Of a stretch of 64,000 nucleotides of DNA, positions 7,905 through 16,316 are shown one piece after another. The first letter of the stretch is position 1; each line of letters begins with the position of its first letter. Both the position numbers and the translations under genes were made by a program. The notes below the pieces were generated by a model. The model saw nothing but the letters and a program-made list of their open reading frames with translations. It did no database searches and was not told where the DNA came from. Location of the stretch: assembly GCF_001528665.1 (NCBI RefSeq), contig NZ_BBYJ01000026.1:62001-126000 (forward strand), in the 5' to 3' direction. The DNA is from Microtetraspora malaysiensis. GTDB taxonomy: Bacteria > Actinomycetota > Actinomycetes > Streptosporangiales > Streptosporangiaceae.

Positions 7905-8080
7905 GGCCGCATCCCGCTAACCCTGCCCGAGATCCGCCGACTGCCGGCCGCCCTGCTGCTTGAACCGGCCGCCTGCGCCGGTCAGCCCGACACCGACGGC
8001 ACCACGCCATCGCCCGACACTGCCATTACCAGCGCAGACCCAACCATGATCGCGAAATGACACTGGAGCGCCAACCACCG
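7905..8080 (+). pseudogene. remnant of the C-terminal end of a DDE transposase
   Basis: Two frames carry pieces that fit the tail of IS701/IS4-like transposases: RIPLTLPEIRRLPAALL (about 7905-7957), then after a frame change RHHAIARHCHYQRRPNHDRE (about 8012-8071), matching the usual WRRRHQARA..CHYQRR ending. No intact frame or terminal repeats remain. The identification is from memory of family endings. Confidence 0.45.
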
Positions 8081-8105
8081 GCTCGCGCCTTATACCCTGG
8101 TCAGG

Positions 8106-9251
8106 GTGGATTTCTCCGGTCGACTCCGGCGCTGGTGGGGCAACCTACGGGAAGATCCCACGCTCCTGGTGCCTCTAGCGCTGACAGTCATCATCACCGT
8201 GCTGGCCTTCGCAACCCCGAGTCATCTCTACTTCAGCCGCTTTCTCGCAGTCGCCCCCGCTTTTGCCGCCTCGGTGTGGCCGGTGGTCCGAACGATGACC
8301 ATCGGTGTGCTCGCCGCGGCCATCTACGTAGTGATCGCCTTGACCATCGGCCAACGCGAGCCCCCGCAGTCACACCTGTTCACCCTCGCGGTGATCGCCG
8401 GCGTTACCGCCGCGGCCGCCTACGCCAGCCATGTGCGCCAGCAGCGGGAGCAGACCCTCGCCGACGTCCGCTCCGTCGCCGAGACGACCCAGAAAGTCCT
8501 GCTGCGCCCCATACCGCACCGCCTCGGCGGGTTGGAGATTGACGCCCTGTACCTGGCCGCCGCGGCCCAGGCCCGCGTCGGCGGCGACTTCTACGAAGCA
8601 CTGGAGACAGCCCACGGCGTCCGCCTGATCATCGGAGACGTGCGCGGCAAGGGCCTCCCCGCGGTCGGGACGGCCTCAGCGATCGTCGGCTGCTTCCGGG
8701 AAGCCGCCTACGACGAGCCGGACCTGGCACGGCTGGCACGCCGACTGGACGTGAGCGCGAGCCGTTACACAACGCTGGTGCCCGGCGACCAGATGGAGGG
8801 CTTCGCCACGGCCCTGCTCGTCGAGATCCCCCACGACGAATCGGCCGTCGAAATCGTCAACTGCGGACATCCTCCTCCACTACTGTTCCACGCGGGAGCG
8901 GTCCGCGAGGTCACCCCCACGGCGCCCTCACCGCCCATCAACATGGGTGCGCTACTCGGGGCGGACTACCACATCGACACCGTCCGCTTCGCCGCCGACG
9001 ACCATCTACTGCTCTACACCGACGGCGTCACCGAGACCCGCGACCACACCGGTGCGTTCTTCCCGCTGGTGAAGCACGCGGGCCGATGGGACTCGGACGC
9101 CCCGTCCCGGCTGCTCAAGCAGTTGCACAGGGACCTGGTCCGCTACAGCCCCGGCCGTCTCGACGACGACATCGCGGCCATCGCCGTCCGTGCGGCGGCC
9201 ACTACGCCGTCGGCTGCCAGTACCGGTTCAAAGTCGTCCCGGGGCGCTTGA
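8106..9251 (+). CDS. membrane-anchored PP2C/SpoIIE-type serine phosphatase
   Basis: 381 residues, GTG start. Residues about 20-105 hold three to four membrane helices; a short coiled linker (HVRQQREQTLADVRSVAETTQ) leads to a SpoIIE domain from about 135. Metal-site motifs are present: GGDFYE, IIGDVRGKGLPAVG, NCGHPPPLL, LLLYTDGVTE and the terminal DDIAAIAV. Such phosphatases dephosphorylate anti-anti-sigma factors and tune alternative sigma factors. No sensor domain, kinase or anti-sigma factor is adjacent. A second protein of the same layout is at 32041. Confidence 0.85.
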   Translation: MDFSGRLRRWWGNLREDPTLLVPLALTVIITVLAFATPSHLYFSRFLAVAPAFAASVWPVVRTMTIGVLAAAIYVVIALTIGQREPPQSHLFTLAVIAGVTAAAAYASHVRQQREQTLADVRSVAETTQKVLLRPIPHRLGGLEIDALYLAAAAQARVGGDFYEALETAHGVRLIIGDVRGKGLPAVGTASAIVGCFREAAYDEPDLARLARRLDVSASRYTTLVPGDQMEGFATALLVEIPHDESAVEIVNCGHPPPLLFHAGAVREVTPTAPSPPINMGALLGADYHIDTVRFAADDHLLLYTDGVTETRDHTGAFFPLVKHAGRWDSDAPSRLLKQLHRDLVRYSPGRLDDDIAAIAVRAAATTPSAASTGSKSSRGA

Positions 9252-9414
9252 CCTCAGCCCGACCGCTACGTCCCGTCCTTGACCGCGACGCACGTGTAGC
9301 TGCGGAGGGACACGAGCTGCTGCCCCTGCTCCCCCGGCGGACGTCGAGCACGGCCGCAACATCGCGCGGCGCCGCCACCGGCCGCTCCGGAGCCGGGCCG
9401 TCGAAGGGGACGAG

Positions 9415-9507
9415 ACGCGCCTCGGACGAGTCGGCGATCATTCGGAACGGCCTGATCAGCGTTGAGGGCGCGACCAACCCGAACAGACCCATCCCGAGAA
9501 AGAAGAC
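9415..9507 (-). pseudogene. possible N-terminal fragment of a small membrane protein (DUF4345-like)
   Basis: Directly after the metallopeptidase stop the minus strand reads TVFFLGMGLFGLVAPSTLI then RPFRMIADSSEAR, the shape of the first membrane helix and linker of DUF4345-like proteins, where the next residues are normally EVRAVYGG. Here the sequence turns into unrelated Arg/Ser-rich translation. Probably a truncated remnant; weakly supported. Confidence 0.3.
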
Positions 9508-9509
9508 CG

Positions 9510-10850
9510 TCAGCCGTCAATGCGGTGGGTGGTCCAGAACGATGACAGGTCGACCGAGGTGGTGGCCTGGGCGGCGGCCTTGAACTCGGCGGTGGTCGAG
9601 ATCCCGTACCAGTGGGCGCTGGCGTAGTTCCTCAGCAGGTTCTCCATCGCCGTGGTGCCGATCATGCGCCGCAGGTCGTGCAGCGCGCACTTACCGTAGG
9701 TGTAGACCACGGTTCCGTACCGGCTCGAGTGAGCGTCCCAGTAGGCCATCGAGTTGCTGATCTTCTCGGCCGACGACTGCCAGGTGACGTTGTTCCAGCA
9801 GTTGTTGCCCGAGACGCCGTTGTAGAGATCGGTGGCGTAGTCGGTGAACGACTCGTCCAGCCACGGGCTGGTGTACTCGTCGTCACCGACGATGCCGTAC
9901 CACCACTGGTGGGCCAGTTCGTGGGCGAGGGCTGTCGAGCTGACCACGTCGAGCACGAAGCCGGGATACTCCATGCCGCCGAACCAGAAGTTGTTGTCCA
10001 GCACAACGTCCGCCTCGCCGTACGGGTAGGCCCCGAACCGCCCGGCGTGGGCGACCAGCGCGTTCTTGGCGGTGGTCATCATCGAGGAGGCGCTGGCCGA
10101 ACTGATCGAGCTCACCCGGTAGACGTTCACCGTGACGCCGGTGGTCGTGGTGCTTGTGGTCTTCACGAACGGCCCGGCCGCCCAGGCGAACTCCCGCACG
10201 TTGGCGGCGGTGGCCGTGGTGACCGTACGACCGGACGTCCCCGGCGTATCGACTGAGGTGCCTGTGGCAGGCACCAGCAGCGAGGTCGGGTGGTCGAGCG
10301 CGACGGAGTAGTTACTGGTGAGCGCGTAGAAAGACTCACCGTTGTTGCTGTACGGATCGAGGTGCCAGCCGCTCGCGTCGCGGACCGCCAGAACAGGCAG
10401 CGCGTTGCCGATGAAGTTGTAGGACCCATCGCGGCCGAACCGGTCCGCGCCGCTGGGCACCACGATGCTCAGGTCGAAGCCGATCGAGGCGCTGTCGTTC
10501 TGGGCGAGCGGGGCGGGCAGTGCGATCTTCAGCGTGGTGCAGGCGACCGACAGCGGGGACGGCGTGCCCCCGGTCACGTTGGTCACGGTTATCGGTGTGG
10601 ACGGGCACGTGCCGTGGTAGTTGTCCCACAACCGGAGGTAGACCTCCGTCAGGGGATCCGCGGACGGGTTGGTGAAGGTGATGCCTTCGTGTCCGGTCCA
10701 TGTGCTGCCCGACGTGTTGCTGGTCAGGCTGACCGTGTAGGAGGGCGACGCCGGCGTCCGGGTTCCGTCCACCGCGAAGGCGGCCGGTGGAGTACCCCAG
10801 ATCAGGAAAAGTAAGGCTGCGACGGTGGGAATCAGGGCTCGACGCACCAT
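9510..10850 (-). CDS. secreted M1-family zinc metallopeptidase
   Basis: 446 residues with a Sec signal peptide (MVRRALIPTVAALLFLIWGTPPAAFA). The gluzincin zinc site is intact: His310, Glu311, His314 in HELAHQWW and Glu333 in DESFTDYAT; GGMEYPG stands in for the GAMEN exopeptidase motif and Tyr in VYTYGK is the likely transition-state stabiliser. The protein is shorter than classical M1 aminopeptidases because the C-terminal ERAP1-like domain is absent, as in other secreted actinobacterial members. ATG 10850 follows AAGGGAGA. It should digest peptides outside the cell. A longer in-frame N-terminal extension runs through the tRNA scar and is not used. Confidence 0.88.
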   Translation of the reverse strand: MVRRALIPTVAALLFLIWGTPPAAFAVDGTRTPASPSYTVSLTSNTSGSTWTGHEGITFTNPSADPLTEVYLRLWDNYHGTCPSTPITVTNVTGGTPSPLSVACTTLKIALPAPLAQNDSASIGFDLSIVVPSGADRFGRDGSYNFIGNALPVLAVRDASGWHLDPYSNNGESFYALTSNYSVALDHPTSLLVPATGTSVDTPGTSGRTVTTATAANVREFAWAAGPFVKTTSTTTTGVTVNVYRVSSISSASASSMMTTAKNALVAHAGRFGAYPYGEADVVLDNNFWFGGMEYPGFVLDVVSSTALAHELAHQWWYGIVGDDEYTSPWLDESFTDYATDLYNGVSGNNCWNNVTWQSSAEKISNSMAYWDAHSSRYGTVVYTYGKCALHDLRRMIGTTAMENLLRNYASAHWYGISTTAEFKAAAQATTSVDLSSFWTTHRIDG

Positions 10851-10997
10851 CAGGACGGTCTCCCTTTCGAGCGCACGGGTCCCCCGATCTGTCAGCACAA
10901 TGTAATTTTTTGTCAAATCGCAGTCAATGATCGATTTGGATAGCTCTGGTTCCCGCGTGGCACGTGGGTGACCTCGTCTGACACACATCTCGCATCT

Positions 10998-11112
10998 ATG
11001 TCGGGTGCGAGGAGCGGGACGACCACCCAAGACGCCGCCGCGCCACCCTCGGCCGCGAAATCCGCGTACGAGTCGATCAAGGCATGGATCCTCGCCAGGG
11101 AGCTGGGGCGCG
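10998..11112 (+). pseudogene. N-terminal fragment of a GntR-family regulator
   Basis: ATG at 10998 opens a frame whose product includes SAAKSAYESIKAWILAREL, matching the first helix of GntR winged-helix domains. The frame stays open only until TGA at 11130-11132, inside the tRNA fragment that begins at 11113. The rest of the regulator is absent, so the gene was cut at the tRNA junction. Confidence 0.5.
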
Positions 11113-11150
11113 GTCGGGACGACAGGATTTGAACCTGCGACCCCTTGCCC
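11113..11150 (-). other. 3' half of a tRNA-Pro (attachment-site-like scar)
   Basis: The minus strand reads CAAGGGGTCGCAGG, TTCAAAT, CCTGTCGTCCCGAC: the anticodon-stem 3' side, complete T-arm and acceptor 3' strand of an actinobacterial proline tRNA. The anticodon region is garbled and the 5' half is missing, so it is not a functional tRNA. Such 3' fragments are the hallmark of integrase-mediated insertion at a tRNA gene or its later excision. Confidence 0.75.
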
Positions 11151-11242
11151 CCGGGTCATTGGCGTGGGCATTTTTGGAAAACCCGCCGAGTTCAAGCCCA
11201 AGAGCGTTGCCGACTACGTTGCGACTGTTACTGCACGCACAT

Positions 11243-11857
11243 TCACCAAGAAAGGATCTTCCCCAGCACGCCGGACTCCAGCACGATGAACGCCCCGATG
11301 GCCATGAACACCAGGGGGACGATCCACTGCCCGTAGCGCTCTATCACCGCGACGACCTTCTTGTGCGAGCCCAGCCAGGCGCCCACCAGGCACCAGACCG
11401 CCACCCCTGCCGCGAACACGGCGATGGTCAGAATCGTCGGGCCGACGCCGACGGCGCGGAAGACCGGCGTATAGACCGAGATGTTGTCGGCGCCGTTCGC
11501 GACCGTCACCCCGATCACCGACGCCAGCCCGGACGCCACCGCCGGGGCGGGGCCGTCGCTCCCGTCGGCCCGAGCGCGTAGCGCCCTGACCAACGCCCAT
11601 ACCCCGAGCCCGAGGGGCACCAGGCCCAGCAGGCCGACGTAGTCGTCCGGCACGATGGTCAGCCCCAGCGCGGCCACCACCGACACCAGGACCAACGCCG
11701 CGACGCCGAGATACTGGCCGGTCCAGATCTGCCACGTCCTGGGCGCGCCGCCGGCCCGCGACGACAGGAACAGGACCGTCAACACGATGATGTCGTCGAC
11801 GTTCGTGCCGGCGAACATCCCCACCGCGGAGGCCACCGTGCCCAAGATTCCATCCAC
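11243..11857 (-). CDS. CadD-like cadmium/heavy-metal resistance transporter
   Basis: About 204 residues with five to six hydrophobic segments. The opening GTVASAVGMFAGTNVDDIIVLTVLFL matches the CadD family, where the GTNxDD motif sits in helix 1; a second related motif, TVANGADNISVYTPVF, lies in the second half (LysE/CadD two-fold repeat). Expected role is export of divalent cations or small cations across the inner membrane. GTG 11857 is preferred from family length, but a GTG at 11893 is possible; neither has a strong ribosome site. No metal-responsive regulator adjoins it. Confidence 0.78.
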   Translation of the reverse strand: MDGILGTVASAVGMFAGTNVDDIIVLTVLFLSSRAGGAPRTWQIWTGQYLGVAALVLVSVVAALGLTIVPDDYVGLLGLVPLGLGVWALVRALRARADGSDGPAPAVASGLASVIGVTVANGADNISVYTPVFRAVGVGPTILTIAVFAAGVAVWCLVGAWLGSHKKVVAVIERYGQWIVPLVFMAIGAFIVLESGVLGKILSW

Positions 11858-11960
11858 GACCGGCAAAGCTATCGCGTCGCGGCGAACACCCACTTTCGGG
11901 ACGGAAAGGCCCGGGGCGGCTCGACGGACGCGTCGGCCGGGACGGCGGCGACGTGGCCGG

Positions 11961-12266
11961 TCAGCCCTCCAACGAGCGGACGCCCTCGTCCGCGCCGCCC
12001 GGGATCCCCTCCTGGCCGAAGGTGATCACCATGTACCTGCCGTTGGCGTAGCTGACCACCGGCCGGCCGAGCATGTCCCCCACCCTGCGGGCGACCTCCT
12101 GGAACACCTCCACCAACTCCGGGGTGTCGGCGCTCACCCTGAACCGGCCGCCGGCGACGAGATGCTCGATGACCAAGGGGGTGAATCCCGCCACGGCTCG
12201 GGCCCTCTCGTCCGCGGCGAGTGGGGTACGCCTGAGGGCGACCTGCGTGTCGAGAGGGTGCGCCAT
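11961..12266 (-). CDS. small hypothetical protein
   Basis: 101 residues with a good GAGGAGATC ribosome site before ATG 12266. The sequence (VAGFTPLVIEHLVAGGRFRV, VVSYANGRYMVITFGQEG) is soluble, with a balanced, folded-looking composition and no Cys, signal or membrane segment. I do not recognise the family. It lies alone between the CadD-like gene and the FAD monooxygenase, all leftward, with 102 bp to the latter. Confidence 0.65.
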   Translation of the reverse strand: MAHPLDTQVALRRTPLAADERARAVAGFTPLVIEHLVAGGRFRVSADTPELVEVFQEVARRVGDMLGRPVVSYANGRYMVITFGQEGIPGGADEGVRSLEG

Positions 12267-12368
12267 CGCTGATCTCCTCGTGATCGTCGGCTCTCCAGGA
12301 TGCCATCGGAGCCGCGCCGCATGAGCGACAACCGGAGCAAATATCGCTTACGTGCATAACGCGGGACT

Positions 12369-13613
12369 TCAGCCGGAACGGCCGGGCTTCCTCGGCGCCC
12401 GGCGGGCGAAGACGGGGGCGCGCTCGGGGCGGACGCCCACCCCGATGATGTACGCGGGCACGGCCGACAGAGCCGGCACGGCCGCGAGCAGGGCCAGGAG
12501 CAGCTTGGGCGGAGCGAGGGGCCGGTCGTCGAGGACCGGCTCCATCACGCGCCGGTGCAGGAGCCTCTGCAGACCCTGGGTGACGGCGGTGGGCAGGATG
12601 CGCCGGCGACGCACCGCGTCCAGGTCGTGGCCGGTGACGCGGTGCCGCCTGAGCGGGGCGGCGAGCAGCCGGGCGGCGGCCACGGCATCCTGGACGGCCA
12701 GGTTGATGCCGACGCCGCCGACCGGCGACATGGCGTGGGCGGCGTCCCCGATGCACAGCAGCCCCGCGGTGTGCCAGCGCCGCAGCCGGTTCAGCCGCAC
12801 GTCCAGGTGCTTGACGTCGTCCATCGACTCCAGGGCGTCGATGGCGCCGTCGAGTTCGGGCGCGACCTCGACGACGTCACGGCGGAACGCCTCGACGCCG
12901 CGTGCGCGCAGCGCCGCGTCGCCGCCCTTGTGGCCGAGGTAGGCGATCTGCAGGTAGCCCTCGCGGGGGATCATGGCGATGGCCCTGCCCCGGCCGAAGC
13001 GCGGGGTCAGGGACGAGGGGACCGCTCCCTGGACCGGGACCCGGAACCACCAGACGTCGATGCCGACCGGGAACTCCCGCACCCGCAGCCCGGAGTCGCG
13101 GCGGGCGAGCGACCAGCGGCCGTCGCAGGCCACGGTCAGGTCGGCGCGCAGCTCACCGGGTCCGTCCGGGCCGGAGTAGCGGACGCCGGCCACCCTGCCG
13201 TTCTCGCGGAGCAGGCCGGTGGCCTCGGTGCTCATGCGCAGGGTGAACGCGCGCTCCTCCTGTCCGGCCTGGGCCAGCAGGTTGAGCAGGTCCCACTGCG
13301 GGACCATGGCGACATAGGGGTGGGCGACGCGCAGGCGGCTGAAGTCGCCCAGCGGCACCCGGCGGCCGCCCGGCAGCTCGAAGGCCAGCCGCTCCACCCG
13401 GTTGTGCGGCAGCGCGGCGAAGCGCTCGCCCAGGCCGAGCTCGTCCAGCAGGGCGAGGGTGCTCGGGTGGACGGTGTCACCGCGGAAGTCGCGCAGGAAG
13501 TCGGCGTGCTTCTCCAGCACGGTGACCTCCACCCCGGCCCGGGCCAGTAACAGGCCCAGCACCATCCCGGCGGGCCCTCCGCCGATGATCGCGCACGTGG
13601 TGGTCTCACTCAT
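12369..13613 (-). CDS. FAD-dependent monooxygenase/oxidoreductase (UbiH/PHBH-like)
   Basis: 414 residues. The N-terminal dinucleotide-binding motif TTCAIIGGGPAGMVLGLLLARAGVEVTVLEK is a textbook GxGxxG Rossmann fold; a DG motif appears in LTVACDGRWSLAR, and LLCIGDAAHAMSPVGGVGINLAVQDA is the FAD ribityl-binding GD motif of class A flavin monooxygenases. A hydrophobic C-terminal stretch (LLLALLAAVPALSAVPAYIIG) may associate with membrane. Ring hydroxylation of an aromatic or antibiotic-like substrate is expected. Its ATG overlaps the stop of the upstream TetR gene (ATGA), so it is translationally coupled to its likely regulator. Confidence 0.88.
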   Translation of the reverse strand: MSETTTCAIIGGGPAGMVLGLLLARAGVEVTVLEKHADFLRDFRGDTVHPSTLALLDELGLGERFAALPHNRVERLAFELPGGRRVPLGDFSRLRVAHPYVAMVPQWDLLNLLAQAGQEERAFTLRMSTEATGLLRENGRVAGVRYSGPDGPGELRADLTVACDGRWSLARRDSGLRVREFPVGIDVWWFRVPVQGAVPSSLTPRFGRGRAIAMIPREGYLQIAYLGHKGGDAALRARGVEAFRRDVVEVAPELDGAIDALESMDDVKHLDVRLNRLRRWHTAGLLCIGDAAHAMSPVGGVGINLAVQDAVAAARLLAAPLRRHRVTGHDLDAVRRRRILPTAVTQGLQRLLHRRVMEPVLDDRPLAPPKLLLALLAAVPALSAVPAYIIGVGVRPERAPVFARRAPRKPGRSG

Positions 13614-14494
13614 CGAAGCTCCTCTCGATGGAGTAGGGGATGTCCGTCCGCCCCGGCCGGTGGCTCGGGAAGGGCGACGGCACGCAGAAACGTCTCGGCG
13701 AACATCTCGCAGGCCTCCTCCACGCTGGGCAGGACCACATCGGGTACGCGCTCGGCGACCGGGCGCAGCAGGAAGTGGAACACCAGCGGGCCGGCCATCT
13801 GGTGGATGAGCAGCAGGAGCGGCAGGTCGCGGACGCGGCCGGCGGCCACCTCGGCGGCCAGCCACCGCCCGAGCCCGCCGAGCAGGCGCGGCGCGAAGTG
13901 CTGGGCCAGGATGTCCGTGCCCTCGTCGTTCGGCCTGGCCAGGGCCTGGGCGAGAACGGCCGGCAGCACCCGGGGCGGGCGGGCGAGCCCGTCGGCCAGC
14001 AGGCGGTAGACCCGGCGGACCGTCTCGGCCAGATCCGCCGGCGGCCCGGACAGCGTCTCCTCCAGGTCCAGGATCGGGCTGTAGCGGTCGAAGACGGCGC
14101 ACAGCAGCTCGTCCCGGCCGCCGAAGGTCGCGTACAGGCTGTGCACCGAGCACTGGGCGGCGGCGGCGACCGCCTCCAGGGTGGCCGCGGCCAGGCCCTG
14201 CTCGCCGATCAGGTGCGCCGCGGCCTCGACGGCGCGGTCGCGCACCGGCCGCTGCCCGCCGGGATCCACCCCGGCGGCGCGCACCGCCTCGTCCAGCGCC
14301 TGGCGGGTGCCGCCCAGCCGGCGCAGCAGCGTGCTGCGTGAGATCCCGGCCTCCTGGGCGATCGCGAGTATCGGCACGTCGGCCACGTCCCGGTTCAGCC
14401 GGGCGGCGGCGCGGAGCGCGGCCCGGACCAGCTCGGAGGGGATCTCCGCACGGTTGGCGTCCGGCAGGCGGTCGAATTCATCTTTCGGTGACAC
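13610..14494 (-). CDS. TetR-family regulator with two HTH-like N-terminal segments
   Basis: 294 residues from GTG 14494, longer than the usual 190-220. A TetR DNA-binding domain is clear at about residues 88-135 (AAAHLIGEQGLAAATLEAVAAAAQCSVHSLYATFGGRDELL). Before it, at about residues 20-75, a second helix-turn-helix-like stretch reads LVRAALRAAARLNRDVADVPILAIAQEAGISRSTLLRRLGG. The C-terminal half is a TetR ligand domain. The four-base overlap with the FAD monooxygenase suggests that this enzyme is the controlled target and its substrate the ligand. Start choice is moderate; the ribosome site is weak. Confidence 0.82.
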   Translation of the reverse strand: MSPKDEFDRLPDANRAEIPSELVRAALRAAARLNRDVADVPILAIAQEAGISRSTLLRRLGGTRQALDEAVRAAGVDPGGQRPVRDRAVEAAAHLIGEQGLAAATLEAVAAAAQCSVHSLYATFGGRDELLCAVFDRYSPILDLEETLSGPPADLAETVRRVYRLLADGLARPPRVLPAVLAQALARPNDEGTDILAQHFAPRLLGGLGRWLAAEVAAGRVRDLPLLLLIHQMAGPLVFHFLLRPVAERVPDVVLPSVEEACEMFAETFLRAVALPEPPAGADGHPLLHREELR

Positions 14495-14630
14495 ATCTTT
14501 AAGCGTACGCCGTAATAGAGTTTCATCAAGGGGCGAATTTTTTGCCGGGCCACGCGTGGACAGGATCAGATGCCGCAGGCGGTCGCGGACCGGATCGCCA
14601 CGTCGGCGAGGCCTGCCGGGGCGAACGGGG

Positions 14631-14933
14631 TCAGTGGTCGTCCCAGTGCCCGTTGTGGCCGGCATGGCGGTGACCGTCATGGACGTAGTCCACGTGGTCG
14701 CCGTGCGGGACGGCCACGTGTCCGCACCCCGGCCCATGCTGATGATCGTGATCGCCGTGCGGCACGTGACCCGGCGGCTCGCACTCGTCGACGTGGCCCT
14801 CGTGCACCCGGTGCATGCAGCCGTCGTGGACGTAGTCCACGTGGTCGCCGTGCGGGACGGCGACATGCCCGCAACCGGCGCCGTGGACATGGTCGTGATT
14901 CCGATGCTGATGGTGCTCGGCAGATGTGGTCAT
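14631..14933 (-). CDS. histidine-rich putative zinc-binding protein
   Basis: 100 residues, about a quarter of them His, with Cys and Asp interspersed. Two tandem units (about residues 21-49 and 70-98) share CGHVAVPHGDHVDYVHDG, and the DNA is repeated too (around 14680 and 14830). No signal peptide or membrane helix, so cytoplasmic. Such a protein should bind several zinc ions as a store or scavenger. It is the last gene of the leftward cluster of zinc-independent ribosomal proteins, 195 bp after rpmF, so zinc-starvation expression is inferred. ATG 14933 follows GGTGGGGG. Confidence 0.8.
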   Translation of the reverse strand: MTTSAEHHQHRNHDHVHGAGCGHVAVPHGDHVDYVHDGCMHRVHEGHVDECEPPGHVPHGDHDHQHGPGCGHVAVPHGDHVDYVHDGHRHAGHNGHWDDH

Positions 14934-15128
14934 TGGCCCCCACCTCACTGCTCGATCATGGCGGCGGTGCTCCCGCGGCCGGTCAGCGAACCCGTACCCG
15001 TGAGTCGTTCACGGGCAACGCCGTTTCTCCTCAGAAGCACACAGAGCAGGTAAAACCCGGCAAATAGCGGCAACCGGGCCACCCGACACGGGTTCGCACC
15101 CGCCCGGGCGACCCGGTGCGCCGCCGTC

Positions 15129-15296
15129 TCACCGAGGCGTGCCGAGCCCCCGCCGGTACGCGCGGACGAGGGGGCGCGGGACCAGCAGCTCCTGCCCGTT
15201 CACGGTGATCGGGACGAGGTCGGGCACGACCGCCTTCCACTGGCTGCGGCGATGCCGTGTGTTGCCACGCGAGGTCCTGCGCTTGGGCACGGCCAC
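15129..15296 (-). CDS. rpmF: 50S ribosomal protein L32, cysteine-free paralogue
   Basis: 55 residues from GTG 15296. [20 protein letters not shown] is the L32 N-terminus, but the C-terminal zinc ribbon (two CxxC pairs in standard L32) is replaced by Cys-free sequence ending RGLGTPR. Such C-minus paralogues replace zinc-containing proteins in the ribosome when zinc is short, freeing the metal. It starts 2 bases after the S14 stop, within one operon. Confidence 0.92.
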   Translation of the reverse strand: MAVPKRRTSRGNTRHRRSQWKAVVPDLVPITVNGQELLVPRPLVRAYRRGLGTPR

Positions 15297-15298
15297 GA

Positions 15299-15598
15299 CT
15301 ACCAGCTCGCCTTCGTGACGCCGGGGAGCTCGCCGCGGTGGGCCATCTCGCGGAAGCGGACGCGAGACAGCCCGAACCTGGTCAGATGGCCGCGCGGGCG
15401 GCCGTCGACGGAGTCGCGGTTGCGGACGCGGGTCGCGCTGGCGTCGCGCGGCTGCCGGCTCAGCTCCCGTACGGCCGAGGCCCGCTCCTCGGGCGTGCCG
15501 GTACGTACGAGCTCCTTCAACCGCGCGCGCCGCTCGGCGTACCGAGCCACGACGGCCTTGCGCCGCCCGTTGGCGACGATCTTGCTCTTCTTGGCCAT
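15299..15598 (-). CDS. rpsN: 30S ribosomal protein S14, zinc-independent type
   Basis: 99 residues. The end [31 protein letters not shown] is the S14 signature. The protein is of the longer form without the CxxC zinc knuckle seen in the short S14 of high-GC Gram-positives. ATG 15598 overlaps the L28 stop (TGATG). Part of the leftward zinc-starvation operon. Confidence 0.93.
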   Translation of the reverse strand: MAKKSKIVANGRRKAVVARYAERRARLKELVRTGTPEERASAVRELSRQPRDASATRVRNRDSVDGRPRGHLTRFGLSRVRFREMAHRGELPGVTKASW

Positions 15599-15834
15599 CA
15601 GACCCTCTCTCCTCGGGCGCGGACCAGCGCGACGGCCTTCTCGACGCCGATCCGGTCGATCGTCTTGATCGCCCGCGCACTGAGCGTCAGCCGGACGAAG
15701 CGGCCCTCGCTCGGCACCCAGTAGCGGCGCCGCTGGATGTTGGGATTCCACCTCCGGCCGGTGCGCCGATGGGAGTGGGAGACGGTGTTGCCGAAGACCG
15801 GCTTGACACCGGTGAGCTGACAGTGGGCGGACAT
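15598..15834 (-). CDS. rpmB: 50S ribosomal protein L28, C-minus paralogue
   Basis: 78 residues. [20 protein letters not shown] is diagnostic for L28. The N-terminus reads HCQLTG, keeping only one Cys where the zinc form of actinobacteria has CxxC, so it should not bind zinc. The start overlaps the L31 stop by one base and the stop overlaps the S14 start, giving tight translational coupling. Confidence 0.93.
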   Translation of the reverse strand: MSAHCQLTGVKPVFGNTVSHSHRRTGRRWNPNIQRRRYWVPSEGRFVRLTLSARAIKTIDRIGVEKAVALVRARGERV

Positions 15835-16079
15835 CAACTCCTCCCGTAGCGCTGGTTGAACCGCTCGACGCGGCCGGCCGCGTCCAGGACGCGGTTGCGG
15901 CCGGTGTAGAAGGGGTGGCTCGCGGAGGAGACGTCCACGTCGACCACCGGGTAGGTGTTGCCGTCGGTCCATTCGACGGTCTTGTCGCTGGTGATCGTGG
16001 AACGGCTGAGGAACGCGTAGTCCGCGCCCGGGTCCCGGAAGACGACGGGGTGGTAGTCGGGGTGGATGTTCTTCTTCAT
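15834..16079 (-). CDS. rpmE2: 50S ribosomal protein L31 type B (zinc-independent)
   Basis: 81 residues, [28 protein letters not shown], the type B L31 pattern, with no Cys at all; the type A form has a CxxC zinc site. [25 protein letters not shown] is the conserved C-terminus. The ATG overlaps the L33 stop (16076-16079). Confidence 0.95.
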   Translation of the reverse strand: MKKNIHPDYHPVVFRDPGADYAFLSRSTITSDKTVEWTDGNTYPVVDVDVSSASHPFYTGRNRVLDAAGRVERFNQRYGRS

Positions 16080-16240
16080 CGTTCCTCCCGGAACTCGACG
16101 TGCCGGCGGATGGCCGGGTCGTACTTGCGGAGCGTGAGCCGGTCCGGATCGTTGCGCCGGTTCTTCGTGGTCACGTACGTGTAGCCGGTCCCGGCGGTCG
16201 AGCGGAGCTTGATCACCGGACGGAGTTCGTTCCTGGCCAA
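16076..16240 (-). CDS. rpmG: 50S ribosomal protein L33, C-minus paralogue
   Basis: 54 residues from TTG 16240, supported by AAAGGA 7 bases upstream. [18 protein letters not shown] is the L33 core; the four zinc-ligand Cys of the standard form are all absent ([10 protein letters not shown] in place of the first pair, YDPAIRRH in place of the second). First gene of the leftward operon, immediately downstream of the Zur-like box shared with the divergent CobW-type gene. Confidence 0.93.
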   Translation of the reverse strand: MARNELRPVIKLRSTAGTGYTYVTTKNRRNDPDRLTLRKYDPAIRRHVEFREER

Positions 16241-16270
16241 GTCGGATCCTTTCTGATCGTCAGGATGTGC

Positions 16271-16291
16271 AATGATAACGATAACCATTTT
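16271..16291. promoter_or_regulatory. Zur-like operator
   Basis: AATGATAACGATAACCATTT lies in the 76-bp gap between divergent rpmG and the CobW-type gene. It resembles actinobacterial Zur boxes (AATGATAATCATTWTC-like), with AATG and CATT outer arms, and stands out as AT-rich in GC-rich DNA. Expected to repress both directions when zinc is ample. Confidence 0.7.
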
Positions 16292-16316
16292 TATTCCTGC
16301 AACTGGAGGAGGACCC

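Noticed and set aside
9510-11201. Extended 563-codon frame for the M1 peptidase
   Set aside because: The extra N-terminus is translation of the tRNA fragment and flanking DNA; the signal peptide and ribosome site support ATG 10850.
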